A stretch of DNA of 47,700 nt from Gemmatimonadota bacterium. Its GTDB lineage: Bacteria > Gemmatimonadota > Gemmatimonadetes > Gemmatimonadales > GWC2-71-9. The translations under genes and the position numbers were made by a program. Below the pieces are notes generated by a model, which saw only the letters and a program-made list of their open reading frames with translations, was not told the DNA's origin and made no database searches. The DNA lies in the NCBI GenBank assembly GCA_003220935.1, contig QHTT01000073.1:1-47700 (forward strand). Reading direction: 5' to 3'. Below are positions 18,098 to 27,371 of the stretch, in pieces; position 1 is the stretch's first letter, and every line of letters starts with the position of its first letter.

Positions 18098-18109
18098 CGG
18101 CCTAGCCCC

Positions 18110-19150
18110 GTGAACGCACGGCTCTCGGCCGCCGAGATCGCAGCGCTCACGCAGGGGGAACTCGTCGGTCCGGCGGACATCACGGTCACGGGCGTCGCTC
18201 CGATCGACCGAGCAGGACCGGATGATTTGTCTTTTCTTGCCAGCAGGCGCTATCTCCAGTATTTTCAACAGTCTAGGGCCGCGGTCGTGCTCTGCAAGCC
18301 GGATTTGGCACAGGAGTCCGCAGGGCCCCGCTGCCGGGTGCTCGTGCGGGATCCGCACGTCGCCCTGCTCTCGGTCATTCCGGTGCTCTACCCGGAGCCG
18401 ACCTGGACCGCGGGAGTGCACCGCACGGCGGTGATCGGGCGGGGGACGGTGTGGGACGAGCCGGTCGCGATCGGGCCGTATGCGGTGCTGGGGGAGGGGG
18501 TGCGGCTCGGAAACAACGTCCGAGTCGGCGCGGCGTGCGTCCTGGGGAACGAGGTGCAGGTGGGGGACGACGTGCGGATCTACCCCCACGTGGTGTGCTA
18601 CAGCGGGACGGTCATCGGTAACCGGGTGATTCTGCACGCCGGCGCCCGGCTCGGATCGGACGGTTTCGGCTACGTTCCCGGCCGCGGCGGCGAGCTGCCC
18701 CGCAAGGTGCCCCAGATCGGCCGCTGCATCATCGGGGACGACGTAGAGATCGGCGCCAACACCACGATCGACCGCGGCAGCGTCGACGACACAGTCATCG
18801 GTGCCGGGACGAAGATCGACAACCTCGTGCAGATCGGGCACAACTGCCGGATCGGGGCGCGCTGCTTGATCGCGGGGCAGGCCGGCATCGCGGGCAGCAC
18901 GCACGTCGAGGACGATGTGTTCCTGGCGGGGCAGGCGGGACTGGCCGACCACGTCACCATCGGCCGGGGGGCGCGGGTGACGGTGCAGGGAGGCGTGATC
19001 GGCGACATCCCCCCAGGGGCGACCGTGTCGGGGTACCCGGCCCGCAGCCACCGCGAGTTCCTGCGCGCCCAGGGGGCACTGTACCGGCTGGCGCAGATCG
19101 TCGACGACCTCGAGGCGCTGGTACGGCGCAAGGAGGAGCCCCATCAGTAG
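18110..19150 (+). CDS. lpxD: UDP-3-O-acyl-glucosamine N-acyltransferase LpxD
   Basis: LpxD adds the N-linked 3-hydroxyacyl chain in lipid A synthesis. The 346-residue protein has an N-terminal uridine-binding domain (LSAAEIAALTQGELVGPADI, then VLVRDPHVALLSV), a left-handed beta-helix built of hexapeptide repeats (about 105-300; GDDVEIGANTTIDRGSVDDT, with HNCRIG holding the likely catalytic His), and a C-terminal helix. The substrate segment DGFGYVPGRGGELPRKVPQ is typical. The GTG at 18110 is 12 bases after ompH. Its stop TAG overlaps the start region of lpxC. Confidence 0.95.
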   Translation: MNARLSAAEIAALTQGELVGPADITVTGVAPIDRAGPDDLSFLASRRYLQYFQQSRAAVVLCKPDLAQESAGPRCRVLVRDPHVALLSVIPVLYPEPTWTAGVHRTAVIGRGTVWDEPVAIGPYAVLGEGVRLGNNVRVGAACVLGNEVQVGDDVRIYPHVVCYSGTVIGNRVILHAGARLGSDGFGYVPGRGGELPRKVPQIGRCIIGDDVEIGANTTIDRGSVDDTVIGAGTKIDNLVQIGHNCRIGARCLIAGQAGIAGSTHVEDDVFLAGQAGLADHVTIGRGARVTVQGGVIGDIPPGATVSGYPARSHREFLRAQGALYRLAQIVDDLEALVRRKEEPHQ

Positions 19151-20423
19151 ACGCTCCATCCGCCAGCGGGCGTCGGTGTCGGGGCTGGGGCTGCACACCG
19201 GCGCCGAGACCGAGGCGACGTTCCTGCCGGCGCCGCCGGGCCAGGGGATCGTGTTCCGGCGCACCGACCTGACGGGCACACCCGTCGTCCCCGCACGCCT
19301 CACCGAAGTCGAGGCGGTCGAGCGCCGCACCGCCATCGGCAAGGGCCGGACGACGATACACACGGTGGAGCATCTCCTGGCGGCGGTGGCGGCGCACGAG
19401 ATCGACGACCTCACCGTCGAGCTGACGGGCCCCGAGCCGCCGATCCTGGATGGCAGTGTCCAGCCGTACTTTGAAGCGCTCACACAGGCGGAGCCGGTCG
19501 AGGTGGACGGGGAGCCTGTGGTGCTCAGCGTGCAGGCGCCGTTCACCGTGACCGAGGGGGACTCGAGCTACGTGGTGGCGCCAGCGAAGGAGTTCCGGCT
19601 CACCGTGACGATCGAGTGGTCGCATCCGCTGATCGGGCGGCAGTCGGGCAGCTACAGCGTCACCCCGCAGAGCTTCGCCCACGAGCTGGCCCCGGCCCGG
19701 ACATTCGGCTTTGCGAGCGAGGTCGCGGGGCTGAAGGCGAAGGGCCTCATCAAGGGCGCGTCCGCGACGAGCGCAATCGTGCTGGACGATCGCGCTCTAG
19801 TGAATGGCGGCAAGCTCCGCTGGCCAGACGAGTTCGTGCGTCACAAGGCGGCGGACATCGTCGGCGATCTGGCGCTGACGGGCGCGCGCATCCGCGCCCA
19901 CGTCGTGGCCACGCGGCCGAGCCACGGCGGGAACGTCGCGCTCGCCCGCGCGCTGTCCCGGGCCGCCAAGCGTACGGGGGCTCCGACGATGGACATCGGG
20001 CGCATCATGGACGTGCTGCCGCATCGCTACCCCTTCCTGCTGGTCGATCGCATCATCGAAGTCGAAGGGCAACAGCGGATCGTCGGCATCAAGAACGTCA
20101 CGATCAACGAGCCGTTCTTCCAGGGACACTTCCCGGGCCACCCCATTATGCCCGGCGTACTGATCATCGAAGCGATGGCCCAGGTTGGCGGGATGCTGCT
20201 GATGAGCCACTTCGAGGGACAGGACGTCTCGGACAAAGTCGTGTACTTCATGTCCCTCGACAACGTGAAGTTCCGCCGGCCGGTGGTGCCGGGGGATCAG
20301 ATCCGCTTCGAGCTTGAAATGATCCAGTTCCGCGGCAAGACGTGCAAAATGAAGGGCGTCGGCTATGTGGACGGGCAGGTGGTGGCGGAGGCGGAGATGA
20401 TGGCGATGGTGACCGAGAAGTGA
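19143..20423 (+). CDS. lpxC-fabZ: LpxC-FabZ fusion: UDP-3-O-acyl-GlcNAc deacetylase / 3-hydroxyacyl-ACP dehydratase
   Basis: The first part (to about 19980) is LpxC, the zinc deacetylase committing lipid A synthesis. It has GLGLHTG, the zinc-ligand segment HTVEHLLAAVAA, RHKAADIVGDLAL with His and Asp ligands, and SHGGNVALARAL. The second part is FabZ: HRYPFLLVDRI and GHFPGHPIMPGVLIIEAMAQ with its catalytic His and Glu. The fusion is known in Bacteroidetes and relatives. The first ordinary start in frame is GTG 19176, which drops the first strand of LpxC. An ATC at 19143 lies six bases after AGGAGG (19131-19136) and would restore a normal N-terminus (SRRSIRQRASVSGLGLHTG), so I use it with reserve. 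It overlaps the lpxD stop; the 3' stop overlaps lpxA. Confidence 0.93.
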   Translation: MSRRSIRQRASVSGLGLHTGAETEATFLPAPPGQGIVFRRTDLTGTPVVPARLTEVEAVERRTAIGKGRTTIHTVEHLLAAVAAHEIDDLTVELTGPEPPILDGSVQPYFEALTQAEPVEVDGEPVVLSVQAPFTVTEGDSSYVVAPAKEFRLTVTIEWSHPLIGRQSGSYSVTPQSFAHELAPARTFGFASEVAGLKAKGLIKGASATSAIVLDDRALVNGGKLRWPDEFVRHKAADIVGDLALTGARIRAHVVATRPSHGGNVALARALSRAAKRTGAPTMDIGRIMDVLPHRYPFLLVDRIIEVEGQQRIVGIKNVTINEPFFQGHFPGHPIMPGVLIIEAMAQVGGMLLMSHFEGQDVSDKVVYFMSLDNVKFRRPVVPGDQIRFELEMIQFRGKTCKMKGVGYVDGQVVAEAEMMAMVTEK

Positions 20424-21187
20424 TCCACCGGACCGCGCTGGTCGATCCCACGGCGCAGCTGGCGCACGACGTGACCGTCGGTCCGTACGCGATCATCGGC
20501 CCGCACGTGACGATCGGTGAGCGCTGCCACGTCGCGGGTCACGCGGTGCTCGAGCGTAACGCGCGACTCGGCTCGGGGGTGAAGGTCGGCTACGGCAGCG
20601 TCATCGGGAACGACCCCCAGGACTTGAAATACAAGGGTGAAGAGACGTGGGTCGAGATCGGCGACGCGACCGTGATCCGCGAGTACTGCACCATCAACCG
20701 CGGCACGCCGGCCACCGGTCGGACGTCGGTGGGGCAGCGCTGCTTCCTGATGTCCTACGTGCACATCGCGCACGACTGTGCCGTGGGGAACGACGTGATC
20801 ATCGCCAACGCGGTGCAGATGGCCGGCCACGTCACCGTCGAGGATCGGGCGGTCATCAGTGGGCTCGTGCCGATCCACCAGTTCGTGCGCATCGGTACCT
20901 TCGCCTTTGTGGGCGGTGGCTCACGTGTGAACCAGGACGTGCCGCCCTACACGAAGGCCGTCGGCAACCCGGTGCATCTCTACGGGCTCAACTCGGTGGG
21001 CCTGCAGCGCGCCGGCTTCTCGCCCGACGTGAAGCTCGCACTCAAGCGCGCCTACCGCCTCCTCTTCAACTCCGAAATGACCGTCAGCCAGGGGATCGCG
21101 AAGGCGCGCGCCGAGCTGCCCCAGTCGCCGGAGGTGGAGAGCTTCCTCAAGTTCATCGAAGGCTCGCAGCGGGGAGTCCTGGTGTGA
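20420..21187 (+). CDS. lpxA: Acyl-ACP-UDP-GlcNAc O-acyltransferase LpxA
   Basis: LpxA adds the first 3-hydroxyacyl chain to UDP-GlcNAc (or its 3-amino form). The 255-residue protein is a beta-helix of hexapeptide repeats with VHIAHDCAVGNDVI holding the catalytic His, GGGSRVNQDVPPY in the acyl-ruler region, and a helical C-terminal domain ending QRGVLV. Start GTG 20420 overlaps the fused fabZ stop. The downstream oxidoreductase raises the question of which UDP-sugar it uses. Confidence 0.95.
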   Translation: MIHRTALVDPTAQLAHDVTVGPYAIIGPHVTIGERCHVAGHAVLERNARLGSGVKVGYGSVIGNDPQDLKYKGEETWVEIGDATVIREYCTINRGTPATGRTSVGQRCFLMSYVHIAHDCAVGNDVIIANAVQMAGHVTVEDRAVISGLVPIHQFVRIGTFAFVGGGSRVNQDVPPYTKAVGNPVHLYGLNSVGLQRAGFSPDVKLALKRAYRLLFNSEMTVSQGIAKARAELPQSPEVESFLKFIEGSQRGVLV

Positions 21188-22167
21188 GCGCGGCCGGGAG
21201 GCCGATCCGGGTCGGCGTCATCGGCACCGGGGCCCTCGGCTTCCACCACGCGCGGCTGCTCCGCCGCATGCCGGGCATCGAGTTCGCCGGCATCTACGAC
21301 AAGAATCCGGCGCGGGCGGCCGAGGTGTCACAGCAGCTGCAGACCGTCGCCCATCCGTCGCTCGAGGCTTTGCTCGAGCGCGTGGACGCGGTGACCGTGG
21401 CCGTGCCGACGCCGGCCCATGCGGAGGTGGGGCTCGCGGTGCTGGGGCGCGGCATCGCGCTGCTGATGGAGAAGCCGCTCGCCGATGCGGTGCCGGGAGC
21501 CGAGCAGCTGGTGCGACGGGCGGGGGAGCGGGGCGTCGTGCTCCAGGTGGGCCACGTCGAGCGGTTCAATCGCGCGGTGCGCGCCGCTGCTCCCTATCTC
21601 GACGAGCCCCGCTTCCTGCAGATCGATCGGCTCGCGCCGTTCCAGCCGCGCGGGACGGATGTCGCCGTGATCCTCGACCTCATGATCCACGACCTCGACC
21701 TGGTGCTGGAGCTGGTGCGCTCCGAGGTGGCGGACGTCCGAGCCACGGGGGTACCGCTCCTCACCACGCACGTGGACATCGCCAACGCCCGCATCGAGTT
21801 CGCGAACGGCGCCATCGCGAACGTGACCGCGAGCCGCGTCTCCCGGGAGCGCACCCGCAAGCTGCGGATCTTTCAGCCGACCGGGTACTTCTCCCTCGAC
21901 CTGGCGCAGGGGACTGGCGATTTCTATCGCTTGAAGCCGGGGTGGCAGACCCTCGCGGCCACGCGCCTCGAGCAGATCGTCGAGCACGTGCGGCTCGAGG
22001 CGCCGGAGGCCGAGCCGCTCAGGCTTGAGCTCGAGAGCTTCGTCCGCGCCGTGCGGGGCGACGAGGAGGTGGTCGTGTCGGGCGCCGCCGGCGCACAGGC
22101 GCTGGCGCTCGCCTTCCGGGTCGCGGACGCCGTCCAGGCCTCGCCCCTCGCCACCGCGCGGCCGTGA
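21184..22167 (+). CDS. Gfo/Idh/MocA-family oxidoreductase, possible GnnA
   Basis: 327 residues with an N-terminal Rossmann fold, IRVGVIGTGALGFHHARLL, the conserved MEKPLAD, and a C-terminal sugar-binding half. The gene lies exactly between lpxA and lpxB, overlapping both by four bases. That is where gnnA lies in Acidithiobacillus ferrooxidans; GnnA oxidises C3 of UDP-GlcNAc so that GnnB can transaminate it to UDP-GlcNAc3N for amide-linked lipid A. No GnnB-like aminotransferase is in the window. Similar oxidoreductase genes sit in lpx operons of other diderms, so the position is a hint only. The exact substrate is unknown. Confidence 0.8.
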   Translation: MSAAGRPIRVGVIGTGALGFHHARLLRRMPGIEFAGIYDKNPARAAEVSQQLQTVAHPSLEALLERVDAVTVAVPTPAHAEVGLAVLGRGIALLMEKPLADAVPGAEQLVRRAGERGVVLQVGHVERFNRAVRAAAPYLDEPRFLQIDRLAPFQPRGTDVAVILDLMIHDLDLVLELVRSEVADVRATGVPLLTTHVDIANARIEFANGAIANVTASRVSRERTRKLRIFQPTGYFSLDLAQGTGDFYRLKPGWQTLAATRLEQIVEHVRLEAPEAEPLRLELESFVRAVRGDEEVVVSGAAGAQALALAFRVADAVQASPLATARP

Positions 22168-23300
22168 TCCCCGGGAGGGGGCCGGGGGGGCGGGGGGGGC
22201 CGCGCATCTACGTCTCGGCGGGCGAGCCGTCGGGCGACGCGCACGCCGCGGCGGTGGTCACGGCACTGAGGCGGCGGCTCCCTGATGCCACCTTCGAAGC
22301 GTTCGGCGGCCCGGGGCTCGAGGCCGCGGGCGCCATTGTGCTCGACCGCATGGAGCGGATGTCGGTGGTGGGCTTCGTCGAGGCCCTGACCAAGCTGCCG
22401 GCGCATTTCCGTCTGCTGGGACGCGTGGGCGACGCGTTCCGGGCCGGGCGCTACGACCTCGTCATCCTGGTGGACTACCCCGGCTACCATCTGCGCGCCG
22501 CGGCGGCGGCGCGTGCAGCAGGCATCCCGGTGCTCTACTACATCGCACCGCAAATGTGGGCGTGGGGTGTGGGACGGGTCCGCAAACTCACGACCGTGCA
22601 GCGCCTGGCTGTGATCCTCCCGTTCGAAGAGCCCTTCTTCCGGCAGCGCGGCGTCCCGGCAACGTTCGTCGGCCACCCGCTGCGCGACCGGGTGCCCCCG
22701 CCGCCCCGCGCAGAGGCGCGCCGGATGCTGGGCCTCGATCCGAGTCGCCCGATGCTCGGGCTGTTTCCCGGCAGCCGCTCGCAGGAAATCGCCCGGCTAT
22801 GGCCCGTGTTCCGGGATGCGGCCGCCGCCGTGCTGGCCGAGCACCCGAACGCGCAGGTCGTGGTCGCCGGCACGCCGCGGGGGCGCTATGACCGGCCCGG
22901 CGCGATCCACATCCATCGGGGCGACCCGCTGCCGGTGTTTGCCGCCGCGGACGCTGGGCTCTGCAAGTCGGGGACGACGACGCTCGAGGCTGCCCTCGCC
23001 GACCTCCCTATGGTCATCGCCTATCGACTCAACCCGGTGTCGTTTGCGATCGCCATACGCCTGCTCCGCGTGCCGCATGTCGGGCTCGTCAACCTGATCG
23101 CCGGTCGCGAGGTGGCTCCCGAATTCCTGCAGGCGGCGGCGACGCCCCAGGCGCTGGCGGCCGCGGTTCTCCCGCTGCTCGACGGGCGGAGCGACGCGGC
23201 TCGGCACCAGCGCGACGAGCTGGCGCTGGTGCGCGAGCGGCTCGGCCCCCCCGGTGCCGCCGACCGGGTCGCCAGGCTCGCCGAGGAGCTGCTCGGGTGA
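22164..23300 (+). CDS. lpxB: Lipid-A-disaccharide synthase LpxB
   Basis: LpxB joins lipid X and UDP-2,3-diacylglucosamine into the disaccharide. The 378-residue GT19 protein has IYVSAGEPSGDAHAA near its start, DYPGYHLRAA, YYIAPQMWAWG, FPGSRSQEIARLWPV and KSGTTTLEAALADLPMVIAY, all conserved. Its start GTG lies in a G-rich tract and overlaps the previous gene by GTGA. The N-terminal 14 residues (PGRGPGGRGGP) are an atypical glycine-rich extension; start could be shifted within it. The downstream gene overlaps again. Confidence 0.95.
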   Translation: MIPGRGPGGRGGPRIYVSAGEPSGDAHAAAVVTALRRRLPDATFEAFGGPGLEAAGAIVLDRMERMSVVGFVEALTKLPAHFRLLGRVGDAFRAGRYDLVILVDYPGYHLRAAAAARAAGIPVLYYIAPQMWAWGVGRVRKLTTVQRLAVILPFEEPFFRQRGVPATFVGHPLRDRVPPPPRAEARRMLGLDPSRPMLGLFPGSRSQEIARLWPVFRDAAAAVLAEHPNAQVVVAGTPRGRYDRPGAIHIHRGDPLPVFAAADAGLCKSGTTTLEAALADLPMVIAYRLNPVSFAIAIRLLRVPHVGLVNLIAGREVAPEFLQAAATPQALAAAVLPLLDGRSDAARHQRDELALVRERLGPPGAADRVARLAEELLG

Positions 23301-23950
23301 GGCTGCGCTGGGCCGACCGCCTGGCTGCGAGAGTGGGCACGGCGTTGCTCGGCCTCCTCGCCGCCACCTGGCGCTATCGGGTCCGCGGCTGGGAGCACGT
23401 GGAAGACGCCCACCGGCTGCAGCGACCGATCGTGTACGTCCTGTGGCACAGCTGTATCCTGCCGCTGCTCTACTCGCGGCGCGGGGAGGGCGTGGCGCTG
23501 CTCATCAGCCGTCACCGCGACGGCGGCCATCTCGCCGAGTTGTCGGAGCGCTGGGGCTACCGCGTCGTCCGGGGGTCCTCCAGGCGCGGCGGTGAGGCGG
23601 GGCTGCTGGGCCTGGTGCGCTACCTGCGCGAGGGCGCCGAGGTCGCCCTCACCCCTGACGGCCCACGCGGGCCGGCGGAGCGCGTGAAGCCTGGCGCGCT
23701 CGCCGCAGCCCAGCACGCCGACGCCCTGGTGATCGCGGCAGGTGCGCGGGCCTCGTCCGCATGGTGGCTCCGCTCCTGGGACCGCTTCTGCCTGCCGAAG
23801 CCGTTCGCCACGATCGACGTCGCCTACAGCGCGCCGTTCACCGTCGGGGCAGGGAAAGACGGGGTGCGGCGGGGCATCGCCGCCGCGGAGCGGGCGCTTC
23901 AAGCGGTCACCTACGGCGCATCAGCGGGAACGGGGAAGGGGGAAGGATGA
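23297..23950 (+). CDS. DUF374-family acyltransferase, lysophospholipid acyltransferase-like
   Basis: 217 residues. The DUF374 signature is present: VLWHSCILPLLY, then LISRHRDGG, and GSSRRGGEAGLLGL, with ALTPDGPRGPAERVK near the middle. DUF374 proteins resemble LpxL-type and lysophospholipid acyltransferases and probably add a fatty acyl chain to a lipid A precursor. That role is inferred from the lpx neighbourhood, as no biochemical proof can be drawn from sequence. Start GTG 23297 overlaps lpxB; the end overlaps lpxK. Confidence 0.85.
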   Translation: MRLRWADRLAARVGTALLGLLAATWRYRVRGWEHVEDAHRLQRPIVYVLWHSCILPLLYSRRGEGVALLISRHRDGGHLAELSERWGYRVVRGSSRRGGEAGLLGLVRYLREGAEVALTPDGPRGPAERVKPGALAAAQHADALVIAAGARASSAWWLRSWDRFCLPKPFATIDVAYSAPFTVGAGKDGVRRGIAAAERALQAVTYGASAGTGKGEG

Positions 23951-24972
23951 GCGGTGCTCGGGTCGCGCTTTGGGTGTGGGGAAGCGCGCCAGCCGCTCGC
24001 GTGGTGCGGCTCGCCCTGATGCCGTTGGCGGTCGCTTACGACGCGATCGTCCGGGTCCGCGCGCAAGCCTATCGCTGCGGCGTGCTGCGGGCGAAGCGCC
24101 TGTTCCTGCCGACGGTCGCGGTGGGGAATCTCTCGGTCGGCGGGACCGGCAAGACGCCGCTCGCGGCATGGATCGCGCGCCGCTACGTGGGGTGGGGGCG
24201 CACGCCCGGTATCCTGCTGCGCGGCTACGGAACCGACGAGCCGCTGGTGCATCGCCGGCTGGTCCCCGAGGGCGTGGTCGTGGCGGATCCGGACCGCGTC
24301 GCAGGAGCGGCGCAGGCCCGAGCGGCCGGGGCGGACATCCTGGTGCTCGACGACGCGTTCCAGTTGCTCTCGGTGGTGCGCGATCTCAACATCGCCGTCG
24401 TGAGCGCCGAAAGCGTAGAGGGCTCCCGCTGGCCGCTGCCGGCTGGACCGTGGCGGGAGGGATGGAATGCACTGGCCCGCGCCGACGTTATCGTGGTGAC
24501 CCGGAAACGCGCGTCGCCCGCGGCGGCGGACGCGCTCGCGCGCCAGCTGGAGCAACGAGGGGCCGGCACCCTCGTCTGTGTCGCTCACCTCGCCCTGGGC
24601 CAGCTCGAGGGGATGCAGTCTGGAACACGGCACGGGCTGGCAGTGCTCGCCGGGCGCCGCGTTCTAGCGGCCGCCGGGATCGCCGATCCGGACACCTTCG
24701 CAATGCAGCTGCGCAGTCTTGGCGCCATCGTGCAACTCCAAGCGTATCAAGATCATCACCCCTACGCGGAGACCGACCTCACGGGCCTCGTGCGAGGCTC
24801 CGCCGGGGCGGATTATGTTGTAGTCACGGAGAAGGACGCCGTGAAGCTCCGCGGCCGGTGGCCGGGCGATGTCCCTGAGCCGCTGGTCGCGGGGCTTGCC
24901 GTCCAATGGGAGCGGAACGGCCACATGCTGGAACAAGCTCTGGACGCCGTGCTCCGGGATTCCCCCCGCTGA
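23947..24972 (+). CDS. lpxK: Tetraacyldisaccharide 4'-kinase LpxK
   Basis: LpxK phosphorylates the 4' position of the lipid A disaccharide at the inner membrane. The 341-residue protein has the P-loop VGNLSVGGTGKTPLA (GGTGKT at 65-70), an N-terminal membrane-anchoring helix, and YQDHHPY, the segment holding the conserved Asp-His-His catalytic stretch. The motif DDAFQLLSVVRD stands where most LpxK have DDGFQHxxLxRD, so a normally conserved Gly and His are replaced. I judge the protein to be intact otherwise. Start ATG overlaps the previous stop. The next gene begins 33 bases on. Confidence 0.93.
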   Translation: MSGARVALWVWGSAPAARVVRLALMPLAVAYDAIVRVRAQAYRCGVLRAKRLFLPTVAVGNLSVGGTGKTPLAAWIARRYVGWGRTPGILLRGYGTDEPLVHRRLVPEGVVVADPDRVAGAAQARAAGADILVLDDAFQLLSVVRDLNIAVVSAESVEGSRWPLPAGPWREGWNALARADVIVVTRKRASPAAADALARQLEQRGAGTLVCVAHLALGQLEGMQSGTRHGLAVLAGRRVLAAAGIADPDTFAMQLRSLGAIVQLQAYQDHHPYAETDLTGLVRGSAGADYVVVTEKDAVKLRGRWPGDVPEPLVAGLAVQWERNGHMLEQALDAVLRDSPR

Positions 24973-25005
24973 AGGCGCGGGCGTGGCAACACATTGTCGA
25001 GAACC

Positions 25006-26312
<1,307 letters not shown>

Positions 26313-26313
<1 letters not shown>

Positions 26314-26738
26314 TGCGCTATCACGTCGTCGCGGTGGGCCGCGTGCGGGACGCGGCGCTCCGGGCGGCGTGTGACGGGTATCTCGAGCGACTGCGGCGCT
26401 ATACGAAGGTGGCGGAGCGGGAAGTGAGGGACGAGGCGCGAATCCTCGAGGCGATCCCCGAGGGCTCGCGCCTCGTCGCGCTGGCGGAGCAAGGGGAGCA
26501 GTGCACGTCGCGTCAGCTGGCGGACTGGACCGCCCGCTGGGAGCTGGAGGGACGCGACGTGGCGTTCGCCCTGGGCGGCGCCGCAGCGCTGCCGGCCCCG
26601 GTGCTGCACGAGGCCGAGCGCGTCTGGAGCCTGTCCCGCCTCACGTTCCCGCACGAGCTGGCGCGGGTCGTGCTGTACGAGCAGCTGTATCGTGCCTACA
26701 CCATCCGCCGGGGGGAGCCGTACCATCGGGGACCCTGA
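26313..26738 (+). CDS. rlmH: 23S rRNA (pseudouridine1915-N3)-methyltransferase RlmH
   Basis: RlmH methylates pseudouridine 1915 in 23S rRNA, in the A/P tRNA contact region. The 141-residue SPOUT-fold protein has VAVGRVRDAALRAACDGYLERL, VALAEQGEQCTSRQLADW (matching the family's LDERG segment), FALGGAAALP, and the ending LYEQLYRAYTIRRGEPYHRG, the family C-terminus with a conserved Tyr-His. Family length is about 155 residues. ATG shares one base with the gdhA stop. It is followed one base later by the next frame. Confidence 0.93.
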
Positions 26739-26739
26739 C

Positions 26740-27285
26740 TTGACGGGGGCGGACCGGGCGGCGCTGCTGCGGTTTGCCCGCGCCACGCTCGCGGCGCACC
26801 TCGCAGGTCAGCTGCTGCCACCCCTCCCGGAGGTGCCGGGAGCCGCGCTGCGGCGCGGGGCATTCGTGACCATCACCGAGGCCGGGGCGCTGCGCGGGTG
26901 CGTCGGCCGCGTCGCGGACGAACGGCCGCTCGGCGACGTGGTGCGCGAGATGACCGTGGCGGCCGCGCGGGATGACCCCCGCTTCGCTCCGGTCACCCCG
27001 GAGGAGCTGCCCCGCTTGGCGCTCGAGATCTCGGTATTGACGGCGGCCGCGCCGCTCCCACTCGTACCGGTGGATCCGGCCCGGATCGTGGCCGGCCGGG
27101 ACGGGTTGATCGTGCGGCGCGGGCGCCACGTCGGGCTGCTGCTGCCCCAGGTGGCGACCGAGTATCATTGGGGGCCCGAGGCCTTCCTCGCGGCGACGTG
27201 CCGCAAGGCCGGCCTCCCCCCGGACGCATGGCGAGAACCGGACACCGAGGTACTCACGTTCCAGGCGGACGTCTTCGGCGAATGA
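26740..27285 (+). CDS. AMMECR1-domain protein (AmmeMemoRadiSam system protein A type)
   Basis: About 181 residues from TTG 26740, chosen because LTGADRAALLRFARATLAAHL is the normal family start and it begins one base after rlmH ends, with GGGGA seven bases before it. Conserved AMMECR1 blocks are present: GAFVTITEAGALRGCVGRV, MTVAAARDDPRFAPV, and VGLLLPQVATEYHWGPEAFL. In many genomes this domain goes with MEMO1 and a radical SAM partner; neither is near. Its chemistry is not established. An upstream GTG at 26692 gives an extra 16 residues and overlaps rlmH; it is less likely. The stop overlaps the short ORF after it. Confidence 0.87.
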   Translation: MTGADRAALLRFARATLAAHLAGQLLPPLPEVPGAALRRGAFVTITEAGALRGCVGRVADERPLGDVVREMTVAAARDDPRFAPVTPEELPRLALEISVLTAAAPLPLVPVDPARIVAGRDGLIVRRGRHVGLLLPQVATEYHWGPEAFLAATCRKAGLPPDAWREPDTEVLTFQADVFGE

Positions 27286-27371
27286 CCGAGTGGTTCGGGC
27301 AAGTGTTCGGCGCGGAGTATCCCGCGCTCTCTCCGTACCGCGACGCGGAGCAGGGGAAGGGGGACACGTGA
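27282..27371 (+). pseudogene. 29-codon ORF, probable remnant of a SAM-dependent methyltransferase
   Basis: ATG 27282 overlaps the previous stop and the frame ends at 27371, overlapping the bshC GTG. The protein starts MTEWFGQVFGAEYPALSPYR, ending in EQGKGDT. This resembles the first 25 or so residues of class I SAM-dependent methyltransferases of the type WFxxxFxxxYLxLYxHRD, which would need about 230 more residues. I infer an internal deletion that left a start and a coupling stop. It could also be a genuine tiny leader ORF for bshC. Homology is from memory, so the call is tentative. Confidence 0.45.
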
